A DNA stretch of 64,000 nt, from positions 12,250,095 through 12,314,094 of the forward strand of contig CP099842.1 in NCBI GenBank assembly GCA_030062745.1, read 5' to 3'. Source of the stretch: Capitulum mitella (taxonomy: Eukaryota; Arthropoda; Thecostraca; Pollicipedomorpha; Pollicipedidae). Under the pieces are notes generated by a model that saw only the letters and a list, made by a program, of their open reading frames with translations, made no database searches and was not told where the DNA came from. Shown piece by piece: positions 45,974 through 56,005 of the stretch (its first letter is position 1; each line of letters starts with the position of its first letter). A program made the position numbers and the translations under genes.

Positions 45974-48520
45974 CTAGCTCTCGTGGTAGGAAAAATAGTC
46001 GTTGGTGGCCGAGAAGCGCGGGCACTTGCGCGGCGGCGGCGGCGCCGCGGCGCTGGCCGCCTGGTCGCGGTTCTTCAGGATCGGCTTGAGTGTTTTCGGC
46101 GGGCGCGCCGAGCCGGGCCGCGCCGCCGCCGCCGGCGAGTCCAGCTCGAGCTCGTCGGTGACGCTGATCGACGGCAGGCTGCGGCGGCCGGGCCGGCGCC
46201 GCCGTTCCGACAGCGAGTCGCAGTTGCGCTGCATGGCCAGCAGCTGGTCCTGCAGCGTGCGGTACTCCTGCAGGTACCGGTCCAGCTGCACGGCGTGATA
46301 CGTGTACGGGTTGTAGACCGGCCGCGGCCGGTACTTGTACCGGTGGCAGTAGTCGGACATGTAGCCGTCCGACTCGTCGCCGGCGCCCAGCACGGGCGAG
46401 CTCGGCAGGCTGGGGTGGCGCCGCCGCACCGGCGCTGACCTCGAGCCGGCCAGGAAGCCGGCCAGCGCCGGCTGGGCGGCCGGCGCCGACGCGTCCAGTG
46501 CGAGGCTCAGCGCCGGCAGCCGGCGGCCGGCGGCCGGCTCGGTCGACGCCGAGCTCAGCAGCGAGCCGGAGAGGTCGGAGAGCCGCGACAGCTCGCTGTC
46601 CGGCGACGGCTCGGCGGGCGGCGGCGGCGCGCGCGGCATCGCGCGGCGCGGCAGCGTGCAGAGGCCGCCGACGGCCGAGCCGGGCCGCGACAGCGCCGCG
46701 AAATCGACGCGCCGCGTGATCGAGAACGGCTCCTCGCGGAGGCGAAGGCTGCTGCCGCGCTCGGCCGCCGGCGGCGGCGGCGCGTCGTCCGCCTCGTTGT
46801 GACGACCTTTTGAGTCGCCGTAAAGTCGACCGGGCTGGCCGGCAGACATCGATCGGGCCGGCGGGCGGCCGTCGCCCGTCCAGTCGGGCCGCTCGCCGGC
46901 CGGGCCCGGTGCCGGCCGCGCGCCGCCGGTCTCCGCCGACGCCGCCGGCAGCCCGTTCTGTCGGCCGGCCGCTGCCGGCAGCGGCGCCGGCCTCGGGTTC
47001 GCACTGGCCGGCCGGGCGGGGCGGCCAGCATACTGCGGGCTGGGCCGTCGCTCGGCCGGCCCGCGGACCGCCGGCGGCGTCTGGTCCGGCTCGGTCAGCG
47101 GCACGCGCGAGTACTCGCGGAGGCGCGGATGCGACACGGCGTTGGCGTGCGACGTCGCTCCGGCGCTGTTAGCACGCGCGCCTGTCGCCGCTGCCTGTTT
47201 CTCGTCCACATGATTGCCGACGATGGCCTTGTGGTTCATCTCCAGCGGCTGGGGCGGAGCGGCGGCGGCGGCCGGCGGCCGCGCCGGCGGTCGCTGCCTC
47301 AGGCGCGCACAGAGCAGGCAGACACAGGCGCAGGCGGCCAGGCTGACGGCCAGCCCGGCCGACAACGCGCCTACCAGCAGCCCGTTGTCGAGCCGCAGCG
47401 TCACGTGCGTGACGGCCTTGCGACCGGATACGGTGATGGTGACGTTCTCCGTGACGCGGCCGGCCGAGTTTTCCGCGGCGCACACGAACCGGCCGGCCGT
47501 CTCGGCGCTGACGCGCTCGATCGTCATGATGCTCGTCTTCTCCTCGCGGCCGTGGTCGAACACGCGAAACCGCGTGCCGGCCGGCTCCACCAGCGAGCCA
47601 TTCGTGATGACGCGGCCGCGCCACAGCCATCGGATCACCGCCTCGGGCGACGCGCTCACCGAACACGAGAGCGTCACGTTATCGCCCAGCCAGGCGGTCA
47701 CGACGCGCGCGCCTTCGCGAATGCTCGGCAGGCACGAGAACTCTCGCAGCGGCACCGCGTCCAAATCCTGGCCGCGCAGCCGCGGCGGCTCGGTGCACGC
47801 GGCCGGCTGCGCGTGCGACGGGTTCACCTGGTCGAGCCAGCGTTTCAGGTAGCGTGCGCGACAGTCGCATGTCCACGGGTTGCCGTGCAGGTGCAGCTCG
47901 CGAATGCTGTTGAGCGGCATCAGCGAGCCGGCCGGCAGCGTCTGCAGCCGATTGCCGTCCAGCTTCAGCCACTGCAGCTTGACGAGGCCGCGCAGGGCGT
48001 TCGCGTGCAGCGTGGAGATTCGGCAGTCGCTCAGCTCCAGCCGGAACAGGTTCGGCACTGCCTCGAAGGCGCTGGCCGCCACGCTACCGATCGGGTTGCC
48101 GCTGAGCCGCAGCTCTCGCAGCGCGCCCACGTGCGTGAACGCGTCCGACGGCACCAGCAGCAGCTCGTTCCTGCTCATGTCCAGTTCCACCAGGTTGATG
48201 AGGTCGGCGAACGCGTGCCGGTCGACGTGGCCGATGCTGCAGCCGGCCAGGTGCAGTCGCTGCAGGTTCACCAGGCCGCGCTCCGAGAACGTCTCGGCCG
48301 TCAGCAGGCGCAGCGGGTTGCCGCCCAGCTCCAGCACCTGCGTGCCAGCGTCCAGCCGGTCGGGCACGTTCGTCAGCGAGGCGTTGGCGCACAGCGCCGT
48401 CTCCTTGCCGTCGCGCCACTTGCACTCACAGGCCGGCGGGCAGGCGGCGGCGGAGGCCACGACCGCGGCCAGGGCTAGCGTCAGCGGCAGCGCCGGCGGC
48501 GGCGGGCGGCGAGCGGCCAT
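45974..48520 (-). CDS. Kekkon/LRRC24-like LRR-Ig transmembrane receptor, complete single-exon CDS
   Basis: This is an 848-residue type I membrane protein. Residues 1-26 form a signal peptide. LRRNT has C27-x3-C31-x-C33-x10-C44. Six LRRs start every 24 residues (61, 85, 109, 133, 157, 181), with a partial one at 205. LRRCT begins NPWTCDC at 214 and has Cys 218, 220, 242 and 263. One Ig domain (about 267-366) has C286, W298/W300 and C347 in a D/E-x-AGRFVCAAENSAG context. N-glycosylation sequons lie at N46, N281, N307 and N359. The TM segment is about 380-405. The long tail (406-848) is Pro/Ala/Ser-rich. It has a Tyr-rich patch at 720-756, a possible short helix at 748-770, and an end ...NDYFSYHES that is not a classical PDZ ligand. 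LRR plus one Ig plus one TM is the Kekkon/LRRC24 architecture; in flies Kek1 binds and inhibits EGFR, but that role is not inferable here. The start is firm: an in-frame TGA lies 12 nt upstream, and the context is G at -3 and G at +4. Codons are extremely GC-rich in third positions. Confidence 0.93.
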   Translation of the reverse strand: MAARRPPPPALPLTLALAAVVASAAACPPACECKWRDGKETALCANASLTNVPDRLDAGTQVLELGGNPLRLLTAETFSERGLVNLQRLHLAGCSIGHVDRHAFADLINLVELDMSRNELLLVPSDAFTHVGALRELRLSGNPIGSVAASAFEAVPNLFRLELSDCRISTLHANALRGLVKLQWLKLDGNRLQTLPAGSLMPLNSIRELHLHGNPWTCDCRARYLKRWLDQVNPSHAQPAACTEPPRLRGQDLDAVPLREFSCLPSIREGARVVTAWLGDNVTLSCSVSASPEAVIRWLWRGRVITNGSLVEPAGTRFRVFDHGREEKTSIMTIERVSAETAGRFVCAAENSAGRVTENVTITVSGRKAVTHVTLRLDNGLLVGALSAGLAVSLAACACVCLLCARLRQRPPARPPAAAAAPPQPLEMNHKAIVGNHVDEKQAAATGARANSAGATSHANAVSHPRLREYSRVPLTEPDQTPPAVRGPAERRPSPQYAGRPARPASANPRPAPLPAAAGRQNGLPAASAETGGARPAPGPAGERPDWTGDGRPPARSMSAGQPGRLYGDSKGRHNEADDAPPPPAAERGSSLRLREEPFSITRRVDFAALSRPGSAVGGLCTLPRRAMPRAPPPPAEPSPDSELSRLSDLSGSLLSSASTEPAAGRRLPALSLALDASAPAAQPALAGFLAGSRSAPVRRRHPSLPSSPVLGAGDESDGYMSDYCHRYKYRPRPVYNPYTYHAVQLDRYLQEYRTLQDQLLAMQRNCDSLSERRRRPGRRSLPSISVTDELELDSPAAAARPGSARPPKTLKPILKNRDQAASAAAPPPPRKCPRFSATNDYFSYHES

Positions 48521-48533
48521 GACCCGGGGTCAT
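48426..48533 (-). CDS. upstream ORF overlapping the receptor start codon
   Basis: An ATG at 48533-48531 lies 13 nt upstream of the receptor ATG in a different frame, with A at -3. It opens a 35-codon frame (MTPGHGRSPP...) that ends at 48426, about 95 nt inside the receptor CDS. An overlapping uORF of this kind normally reduces initiation at the main ATG. Its composition simply mirrors the GC-rich signal-peptide region, so the peptide itself is probably not functional. Whether it is used depends on the transcription start site, which I cannot see. Confidence 0.45.
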   Translation of the reverse strand: MTPGHGRSPPAAAGAAADASPGRGRGLRRRLPAGL

Positions 48534-49060
48534 AGTGGCGCCCAGCTGAGCCTGGCCCGCGGGGCCCAGCTCACGGGCATTAATTGGCGGCGGACGCGGC
48601 AGCCGCACCTGCGGACCAGACGGCGGTCGTCAGCGATCAGTCAGTCAGCGGCGGACGGGGATGATCAGGCGGACAGACATCAGTGGCTATCAGTGGCAAC
48701 ATCCGTTAGTCTCTGTGTCGTCTTGTCATCAATGATAAACATAATGCATACTTCACATTCACTACAGAAGATTTAGAAATTAGCCGCGAATGGCCTTAAC
48801 AGTGCCTTCACCAACCACTAGCAATAGCATCTTTTGTAATTCTGCAAATGCAACCTTACCGTAATCACCAGTTATCTGTGGTGATTGCTAGTCACCACCG
48901 ACGTCACCAAAGACGGCAGCTCGCCCGGTGATTGGTTGACAAGCCGCGCCGGCGCCCTGTTCGAATCCCGACTCGAATGGAGCGGGCCGTCTCCATTCGC
49001 TCCACCGTTAATTTCACCGAGGAATTTATAGCGCAGCCATGCACCGAGAAGCCATTAGTG
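48534..49060 (-). promoter_or_regulatory. GC-rich 5' flank of the receptor gene with CRE- and CCAAT-like motifs
   Basis: This is the upstream flank of the LRR-Ig gene. The first 130 bp are GC-rich, and a plausible 5'UTR acceptor (GGTCCGCAG) lies near 48608. Further up, a CRE-like GACGTCAC lies near 48900, a CCAAT box (ATTGG on the + strand) near 48944, and a TATAAATT-like string on the minus strand near 49028. Their order (TATA-like distal to CCAAT) is not canonical for a minus-strand promoter, so this is only a candidate regulatory region. No tRNA cloverleaf supports the isolated GTTCGAATCCC near 48962. Confidence 0.25.
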
Positions 49061-49869
49061 CCGGGGATTTCGACTCGCTTCTGATCCGGGGCTGGTTACC
49101 GGCTGGCTGTTCCCCGTGTTTCTCTGCTGAACGGGGTCGAGAGGGAAAGGCGCTCTTTTGAGAACAGAAAACTGCGGTCACATCTGGCAGCAATGTGACC
49201 CACACCCTGATGGTGACGTGACCTTTGTGAAGCCTGTGTAGACAAGATCAATCAGCAATGGAGTTGGGAAAAGAGAGGACACCGATAACATTTCCATGGC
49301 TTCGGCCATTGACAATGATCTGCTCGCAGGCACGTCCAAGTCGAAAGGAACGTAATCGTCCATGACCCCATCTGGAGACGACCATGTCTCCCAAGGCGGT
49401 GATCTGATCCCCCATCCCGAAGGTCACGCAACCCGTCACCTCGTGCAACGGCGATGAAACCTCTCCTGGCCTCGCCTCGTCTGGCGAGGTGCCTGTCGTC
49501 CCGGTAAGCCCCAGGGGCCTGGCTCGCCGGCTGTAATTATGTTCGGTGCCGCCTGCATAATTCCAATCAGGCGACGGACTTTAGGGGCTGTCATTGTGAC
49601 ACCTGGTGTGCTGGCAGGCTGAAGGGAGGACTCTGGGGACGGTTCCGGCCATGTAAACCTGGCAGCCACTGGCCGGCGACACTCGTCGGCCATTGCAATA
49701 ATCGTAATTTCAGTTTTCTCACACAACAGCAAATAACAGCTCTACCAATTTATGTAGTAAGTAGTTCTACTTCCCGGAGCGCCAAAGCTGTAATGCTGGC
49801 GAAATACTTCGGCAGAGAAAGTGATTGTGTCTTTGGGCCCCTGTCATGAACTTTTCAAGTAGATCTTAC
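49061..49869. other. no gene identified
   Basis: Region between the receptor promoter and the next GC-rich block. A minus ORF at 49732-49436 is open but unrecognised. Confidence 0.4.
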
Positions 49870-50160
49870 ATTTTCACCTCGAGACCAAGTTTCCGCGGGC
49901 GCGAGCGAAGTGCTCATCTGGACCGGAACCGATTGCCTGTCCCGGGTGAGGGCGTCCGGCGGCGCGCCGGCGCCGGCCGTGCTCTGCACATACACGTCGA
50001 TCGCAGGGGTCAAATCGGCCCGACCTCGGCGGCCCGCCCAGGCGGCCTGGCTGTGTTTGCCTGGTGCCAACAGCGCCAGACCGACGGCGCAGACTCCGCC
50101 CAGCGCGACTTCTCGGAGGAAAAGGAGTCGGACCCAGTCGGAGAAGACCCGTCTCCTCAT
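49870..50160 (-). CDS. candidate first coding exon, possible signal-anchor protein
   Basis: On the minus strand an ATG at 50160 opens 97 codons. It starts MRRRVFSDWVRLLFLR, then a hydrophobic stretch (VALGGVCAVGLALLAPG, residues 18-34), and ends at a good donor, GAAAAT/GTAAGATC (49870/49869), in phase 0. Basic N-terminus plus hydrophobic segment would suit a type II membrane or secreted protein. Against it, the block is GC-rich and the opposite strand is open in the aligned frame, so codon bias does not discriminate. No downstream exon was located. Confidence 0.22.
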
Positions 50161-50747
50161 CAGCGCCACGCAATCGGCGGCGCTCTCTGCGTTTCCTCAG
50201 CAGCGTCAGCCGATCGGCAGAGATCTCGGCACCTCGCTCAGTGGGATGTTCAGGCTGATCCCCTGCCGCTGGCGGGCTGGTGGCTAAGTCCGGCGGAATC
50301 CGACAACAGGGTCGGTATTGGCGCGAGGAGCTGAGAAATGTCGCCAGGCTTCTGCGGATTTGAGGCGAAAATTCCAAGTCGAGTAGAAAATGACTTAATA
50401 AAAGCCAGATGCCATATTGATATCAACGGTTTTCCTTGCTTCAGGTGCAGTGAAGGACAGACATAACTGTAATGGGTCTTTATTAAACGGTCCCAGCCGT
50501 GACTATTCATCAGTATTTCAGGGCACGCAACAGTGTTACTGATCCCCAGTGCCACTTGCTTGATACGCTACACTTGGGGAGCTCATGGGTTTTCAAAAAT
50601 CGCCCATTCAGAGGAAACAGATGAATCATGAGATAAAATATGGGTAGTGGGCAGCATTCCGAAAATGCTTCGTTATCAACTTGGCAACTGGGAAAATAGA
50701 CCACTGGTACCTCCAACAAATTAGAAATGATGCCTTAAATGAAATGA

Positions 50748-50836
50748 GCCTCTCTCTCTCTCTCTCTTTCTCTTTCTCTCTCTCTCTACTCCTCTTTCTT
50801 TCTCTCTCTCCTTCTCTCTCCGGCTTCCGTTCTCGA

Positions 50837-50882
<46 letters not shown>
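50748..50882. repeat. compound (CT)n-(TA)n microsatellite
   Basis: Pyrimidine-rich CT tract 50748-50820, then (TA)n at 50840-50881. Confidence 0.95.
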
Positions 50883-50883
<1 letters not shown>

Positions 50884-51398
50884 CACATCATATATATGAT
50901 ATATGACGACCATGTTTAAAAGTGGCTTAAATGTAATCCAGAAGGTATGCAAAGCCTTGAAAATATTCATGTCATGTTGAAAAACAGAGGTATGAAAAGG
51001 ACCCACGGGTTTTCAGCATGGCTGGGTGGCTTCTGGAGAGCCTCTGGGACTTTAAAAATGGTCCTGGAGTTACAACAAAACCCATGGACTTCCGAAGGTG
51101 TGTTGATCTCAGGTTCACGGGAGGATCGGCCATCGGCACCCATCCTAGGCCTGGGCTCCTGGCCTCCGAATCACCGGTGGAGCGGCCACCGTCACTCGTC
51201 ATAGACCTCGGGCCATCACAGCGGCGGAGACCAACCTCGGAATCAGCGCTAGAGTGTAATAAAACCAAACAATGACCAGGCCGCCACTAAAATTCACGTA
51301 GAGAATAGATACGGTAATTCTCTGGCGCCTGTTTCCGTGCATAATGGCCACTTACAAAGGTCCTACCGCTTCATTATAACAATTTGCATGGAAACGTG
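50883..51398. other. no gene identified
   Basis: Open frames on both strands at 50947-51275 without recognisable similarity. Confidence 0.35.
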
Positions 51399-51629
51399 AT
51401 GTCGGACAAGCAAAACCCTGAACTCGAACTAATTCTACGTGCAAGTCGGCTCTTCCGTCTCCATGACAGGGCGTTGCAGATGCACGCTGCCACTCTCGCA
51501 AATTTTAAGGAGATTCTTACTATGCCATAGGCTTGGCGTCGGGCTCGTCGCAACAACTTGGACTTATGCCGCGATGCCAGGGGCCAGATACGCAATGTTG
51601 TCTCCGGTGTCGAGGTCGACCTGGTGTAA
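51399..51629 (+). pseudogene. 76-codon open frame with one in-frame stop, unknown protein
   Basis: An ATG at 51399 starts MSDKQNPELELILRASRLFR. The frame continues with HDRALQMHAATLANFKEIL, one TAG at 51528-51530, then AWRRARRNNLDLCRDARGQI to TAA at 51627-51629. Apart from the stop the reading is protein-like (charged, helical), which is unusual for random sequence here. No family recognised. It could be a decayed gene or mobile-element fragment, or two exons with an intron I have not resolved. Confidence 0.25.
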
Positions 51630-51960
51630 CTAATGTGTAACTATACAACCTACACCATACATAACTACACGACCACATCCTGCACTAACTCTACGTACTG
51701 CGCTATGCGTACTATAGTAATATGCGCACTTTACTAACTGTACGTAGCGCTATGTATACGTATACATAGACTGCCGTGATACATTTGCGCCATGCAGCCA
51801 TACAGAGACCGCCTGTACAACTGGCTTTTCGGTAAAAAAAGGTTGGCAAAGTTGTCGTGTCTGTTTAGAACATAACACCACAATTTGACGTCAGATATCT
51901 AGTTAATTGCCTAGCTGTTCAGCATAGCCTTCTCGTTTCGGCTTACAGCGCATCGTTAGC

Positions 51961-52206
51961 ATGATGGCAGATACACACTGGAGTGCTGTCAAGAGCGCCT
52001 TGACGACTTTATGCAAACTAGATGGGAACATTTCAGCCATCACCGCGGTGGAATGCTCTGATTTAATGTCCCGGAGGACTTGTGCTTGTCGCTTTAATCA
52101 GACAAAAGTCACAGAGTTGTTGATAAAACTGAGGAAAAAACTGTCTAAATACGGCGTTTCTTCGTCATTGCCATGCTGTTCCAAACATTCAGAATATTTG
52201 CATTGA
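51961..52206 (+). CDS. small ORF, unknown
   Basis: An 81-codon ORF (MMADTHWSAVKSALTTLCKL...) containing a basic helix KVTELLIKLRKKLSKYG. No recognisable domain, no splice evidence, only modest support. It lies 330 bp after the broken ORF at 51399-51629 on the same strand, so both might belong to one locus. Confidence 0.18.
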   Translation: MMADTHWSAVKSALTTLCKLDGNISAITAVECSDLMSRRTCACRFNQTKVTELLIKLRKKLSKYGVSSSLPCCSKHSEYLH

Positions 52207-52690
52207 TAGAACGGTGTCAGGAGTCAAAACTTATCCATAATCACAACCTTTGTATTTAACGGGTCAAAATACCTTAAACCGAGCAGGACTGATACCCTGG
52301 AAGCCAGTTTTGCGACAAAACGGTGCCTTTTAGTGTCGTCGAACCCTTTCCATGTCTCTGATCCTTGAGTTATGTTCTTAGTTTTCGTAACTACCTATTG
52401 TTATATTTCCACTTAGACTGATGCTTTCATCTCGAATCTAAGTGTGCACAAAAGTAGCAATCGTACAGGTCATGCGATTGCCCGTGCCTTCCTGTATGAC
52501 GCTTAACATTGAGCCTAATCGCAGTTATGTACACAACCGTCATATAGACGAAATTTTATATAACTGCGTCGTTTTTTTATTTCTGGAGCGTATTGGGTAG
52601 ATGTAGTCATGAAGTGGCACGTGACATAGGCCGTAGTACATGTAAGTAATGTTACAGTTAATACATGACGGCAGTAGCTTAATATGATTT
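52207..52690. other. no gene seen
   Basis: Ordinary sequence, no repeats noticed. Confidence 0.4.
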
Positions 52691-52907
52691 AGTAGTTTGA
52701 GAAATGCTCCGGTCCCTCGTGTCCACGTGGTCCGGCTCCAGGCCGTTCGGCCGCCCGCACCACCCGGCCAAAACTTGTGGTGGCAAAATGGCGGCAACAC
52801 TAACGCGGCCACCACAGACCGCACCAGCACCAGCACCAGCACCACACCGACAGAACAGGCGTGACCGGACTACGTGGGATTGTTATAGACATGACGTGTC
52901 CTGGAGC

Positions 52908-53045
52908 AAAAACTGAGTCGAGGCGACAGTAGCGGCGGCACCGGACAGACAACCGGGGCAACTCTCCCCCCCAGCTCGGGGGGGGGGAAATTGCCCCGGC
53001 TGTCTGTCCGGTGCCGCTGCCACTGTCACCTCGACTCAGTTTTTG
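52908..53045. repeat. strong 138-bp hairpin (arms about 55 bp)
   Basis: AAAAACTGAGTCGAGGCGAC at 52908 and its inverse ending CTCGACTCAGTTTTT at 53045 pair almost without mismatch across about 55 bp, through GGCACCGGACAGACA and CCGGGGCAA. The loop itself is C7/G10 rich and semi-palindromic around AGCT. Probably a small foldback element. Confidence 0.85.
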
Positions 53046-53272
53046 AAATAAAAAAAAATGAAATGGAGACGCATAAAAAACTCGAAAGTGCCTTTTGCCT
53101 TCATGCATAACCATTGCTTCATAACAACATTCATAACCATTGTCAGCCTTCAGCGGTCGGCGTTGCCTGGAAACATCTCGCGCACATGCCCCCTGTTCGG
53201 GGGCGGTCTGCGAGGTTCCCTGCCGGCGTTCCTGCTCTCAGTCTCCATCGGCGGCGCGCTCTGCCGATCCAG

Positions 53273-53617
53273 GAGATCTGATCCTGCGGGCCGCAGTCTG
53301 ATGGAGCGCAACTGTCCACCGCCCTGAGTGAGTCGTTAGCTTAACAGTCCGAGGAGACCCGGTCCGATGAGGCGCCCCCGGGACCAACTGGCCCGGCTGA
53401 GCCCGATTCATCCTCAATGCCAAGTCTGGACGGTGCCGGCGCCAGGTCCTCCCCGGAGGCTATTTTTACTGCGGCAAAGTCTGACACCCTCATGGCACCC
53501 CGGGGACGGATTGGAGTATGCTGCAGTTTTGAGACAAAAGTGTACTTAAATTTTAGGCGGAGTCGGCCCGGCGCCGGAATGCATCAGGCTAGTTATTCAG
53601 CCATGTGTCAAGTGTAA
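53273..53617 (+). pseudogene. Ser/Pro/Glu-rich open frame with one in-frame stop
   Basis: One + frame is open from about 53273 to 53617 except for TAA at 53342-53344. Before the stop it reads QSDGAQLSTALSESLA; after it SEETRSDEAPPGPTGPAEPD, then MPSLDGAGARSSPEAIFTAA. The codons are GC-rich and the composition resembles a disordered protein region. No domain. GC-rich DNA inflates frame length here, so confidence is low. Confidence 0.2.
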
Positions 53618-54479
53618 AAGTCGGTAATGGTGGCGGATCATGGAATCCATTTACAGAGTGAAAAAAGTGCTCAGATTGGCCGTAATTGGTTTGAATTTTT
53701 CAGATTGCTTACGTTTATTGTAAGCGGTGAGGCATTACGTACTGAAACTTTAAAAGCTAATAATCGAATTACTTTTCTTCGAAATCATTTTGCCGCCATC
53801 ACAAAGTTCCTATCGTTCTCGTCATCACAATCTCTTTCGAAATGAACATCTCCGAAGTCAGCTATTTTACGGCCTCGACCACGACGACCGTAGTGGTTGA
53901 ACCGCGCTATGAGGTGTCGATAAATCAATCTAATGATGGCAGCTCATTTTCCAGAAGTATTTTGAACAAGACCATTCATTAGCTGTCATATCATGCATGC
54001 GGGGAGTCAACATACGTAAAATAGCAATATCATTCCATCAACGCCGGTCAATGTCAAACAATGTCAATCATCAGACCAACAAGCTGCCAGCGCTGCCTTT
54101 GCCCAGACACTAATCAATAGATGTAGACGTTCCCAACTACGTTCTAAAAGGTCAGGCTGCTCATCACCCGTCTCTGACAGTCATAAGGTGCGGTCATTTC
54201 GACATTTTTACGAAGAAGTTGTTCGGAGGTTCATTAGTATCTTTGAAATTCTCTCCCTGCCCATGATCACTCACTGGCTTTCAGTACCTCGTCGACAATT
54301 TACATCTCCGTTTTTTCGCGTTTTGGCATAAATGCCGAACTGCCCATCACTATGTTTTCCGTGGGACCGTTGGTCCAGCATGAAGGTGTGCCAGCCGAGC
54401 TGACGTCCAATCACTGGCAGTTTCCAATCAACGAAGCAGCCCATAACAGGGGAAGAAGATGAATGCGAGGTTTTCTAAT
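53618..54479. other. no gene seen
   Basis: Ordinary composition; nothing recognised. Confidence 0.4.
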
Positions 54480-55290
54480 GCGCGACCTCAGTCCTTACGT
54501 GAGCTCCGCGGATTCTGTCGACAAAGTCGGCTGATGGTTTGCAGGCGAACCCTGGCTACCGTGCCGCGGGCAAACCTGGCAAGACGGCGGTCCGGCTCGC
54601 AAACCGATAGGTTTCCCAATCCCTGCCATGCCCCCACTCGACTTTGGCCGGAAGCGGCGGTGGGAAGTTAGCGGCTGCAGGCCGGCGCGGCTGGCGGGCA
54701 CGTGACGCCGTCCGGTGAGGCGGCACGTTCGGCCGCGGCGGGATCGGCCTCTGTGCCCCGGCAGGAGGCGGTCGCCGCCGGCCGCCGGCGTGCCGTGTGG
54801 TCGGCTCGTGTGTCCGCTGGAATTCAGCGACACCATTAGTGCCGGCCGCCCAGCCGACCGGCCGGACCGCAGGCGCCTCCAATCGATGCCGCGCCACGCG
54901 GCGCGTCGGGGTCGGCAGCACAGCCCCTGCCCGCCGGCCGCCGGCAAAAAACAACGCCGTCCGCACCGAGCAGCGAACGCCGCCGGCGCTACCTCCAAGG
55001 CCTTCACGGCCATTGCGCCGCGGCCCGAGGCCGCAGCTTGTTACCGCTCGCAGTCTGCAATTAGACAGACCGGAGATTACCTGGTACACGCGCGCTGCCG
55101 ACAAACGTGTGAGCTGTGTCGGCGAGCCGGCCACACTGCCATGTGGCCGGCCGGTGACAGCGAGGCGGACAGGACGGTGGCAGTAAACTGACGGCTCCTA
55201 TAGTTCCGTACACGGCGGCCTGGCTCAGTTGCGGCCTCCGCTGGGGGCGTTATGAGCGGCGGAATCGCGCTGTTTGCGCCGGATTCCATA
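54480..55290. other. GC-rich island, overlapping open frames on both strands
   Basis: Dense GCCGGC/CGGCCG words. Frames up to 190 codons are open on the minus strand (55134-54556) and 158 on the plus (54715-55191), none with a domain or consistent amino-acid composition. Possible promoter or first-exon region; no CDS is assigned. Confidence 0.35.
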
Positions 55291-55734
55291 TCCCAGCAGG
55301 CTATTTGCTCAGTGGACCCTGCAAACTACACCTAAAAGGAAGAAAATAGGACTGTTTGAAAGACGGATTTGGCTCAGTGAGCTTGGTCAACATGACATTA
55401 TGATTCGCCCTCAGTAAACGTGGGTCCAGTCTGATATTCTTGTTTATGTTGAGTTTTTTTAATTAATGGCAGTGTCTTGTCCTGAACAGCAAACTAACAT
55501 GATTAACCGCGACGCATAAATGAGTTGCATGTACATCTGAAATTTGCACGCAAACAATACACTCGAAAGAAATGTCTTTATGCACCTCCCGCAACCGCGC
55601 AGCTTTTATTTCCACGCGTTGGGCTCAAATTTCAGTTCCAAAATATAATCTTAATTGTATACGTTTGAAAACAACTAAGACGTGTGTAAACAAAGTTAAA
55701 TGCAAACTGCGACTGCAACATTAACTGCAAAAAG

Positions 55735-56005
55735 CAGGGGCGGATCCAGCGGCTTCGTTTGGTGGGAGGGAAATCAGAGTTTTTTTTGGGTCTAGATGGT
55801 AGGTCAAGGTCAGCGGAGTCGTTTACGGGAGGGGGGAGGGGTGGAAGACGCTGGCCATAGGTTGGATTCGGAGTTTCAGCAACTTTAAAGTGTGGCTGAG
55901 AAGAAATGGCCATCTCTTTTAGGGGGCCAAATGCCCATTTGGTTCCCATAGTCGCTGTTGGGGGAGGGGGCATGACCGAGATGGCTCCCCCTGGATCCGC
56001 CAGTG
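55735..56005. mobile_element. hAT-like MITE with 8-bp target duplication
   Basis: Inverted ends CAGGGGCGGATCCAG (55735) and CTGGATCCGCCAGTG (to 56005). They are flanked by GCAAAAAG and GGAAGAAG, which agree at 6 of 8 positions. 271 bp, G/C homopolymer-rich interior, no ORF. An 8-bp duplication and CAGNG termini are typical of hAT elements. Confidence 0.65.

Noticed and set aside
46002..48776. Many long + strand ORFs over the receptor (for example 46002-46298, 47129-48478, 47880-48776)
   Set aside because: They are frames antisense to a GC3-biased CDS, with no domains and arginine/alanine-rich low-quality translations.
48959..48975. tRNA T-arm-like GTTCGAATCCC
   Set aside because: No A box or cloverleaf around it.
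54556..55191. 192-codon minus and 158-codon plus ORFs as genes
   Set aside because: Both strands are open because of CpG-rich composition; no domains, no consistent codon signal.
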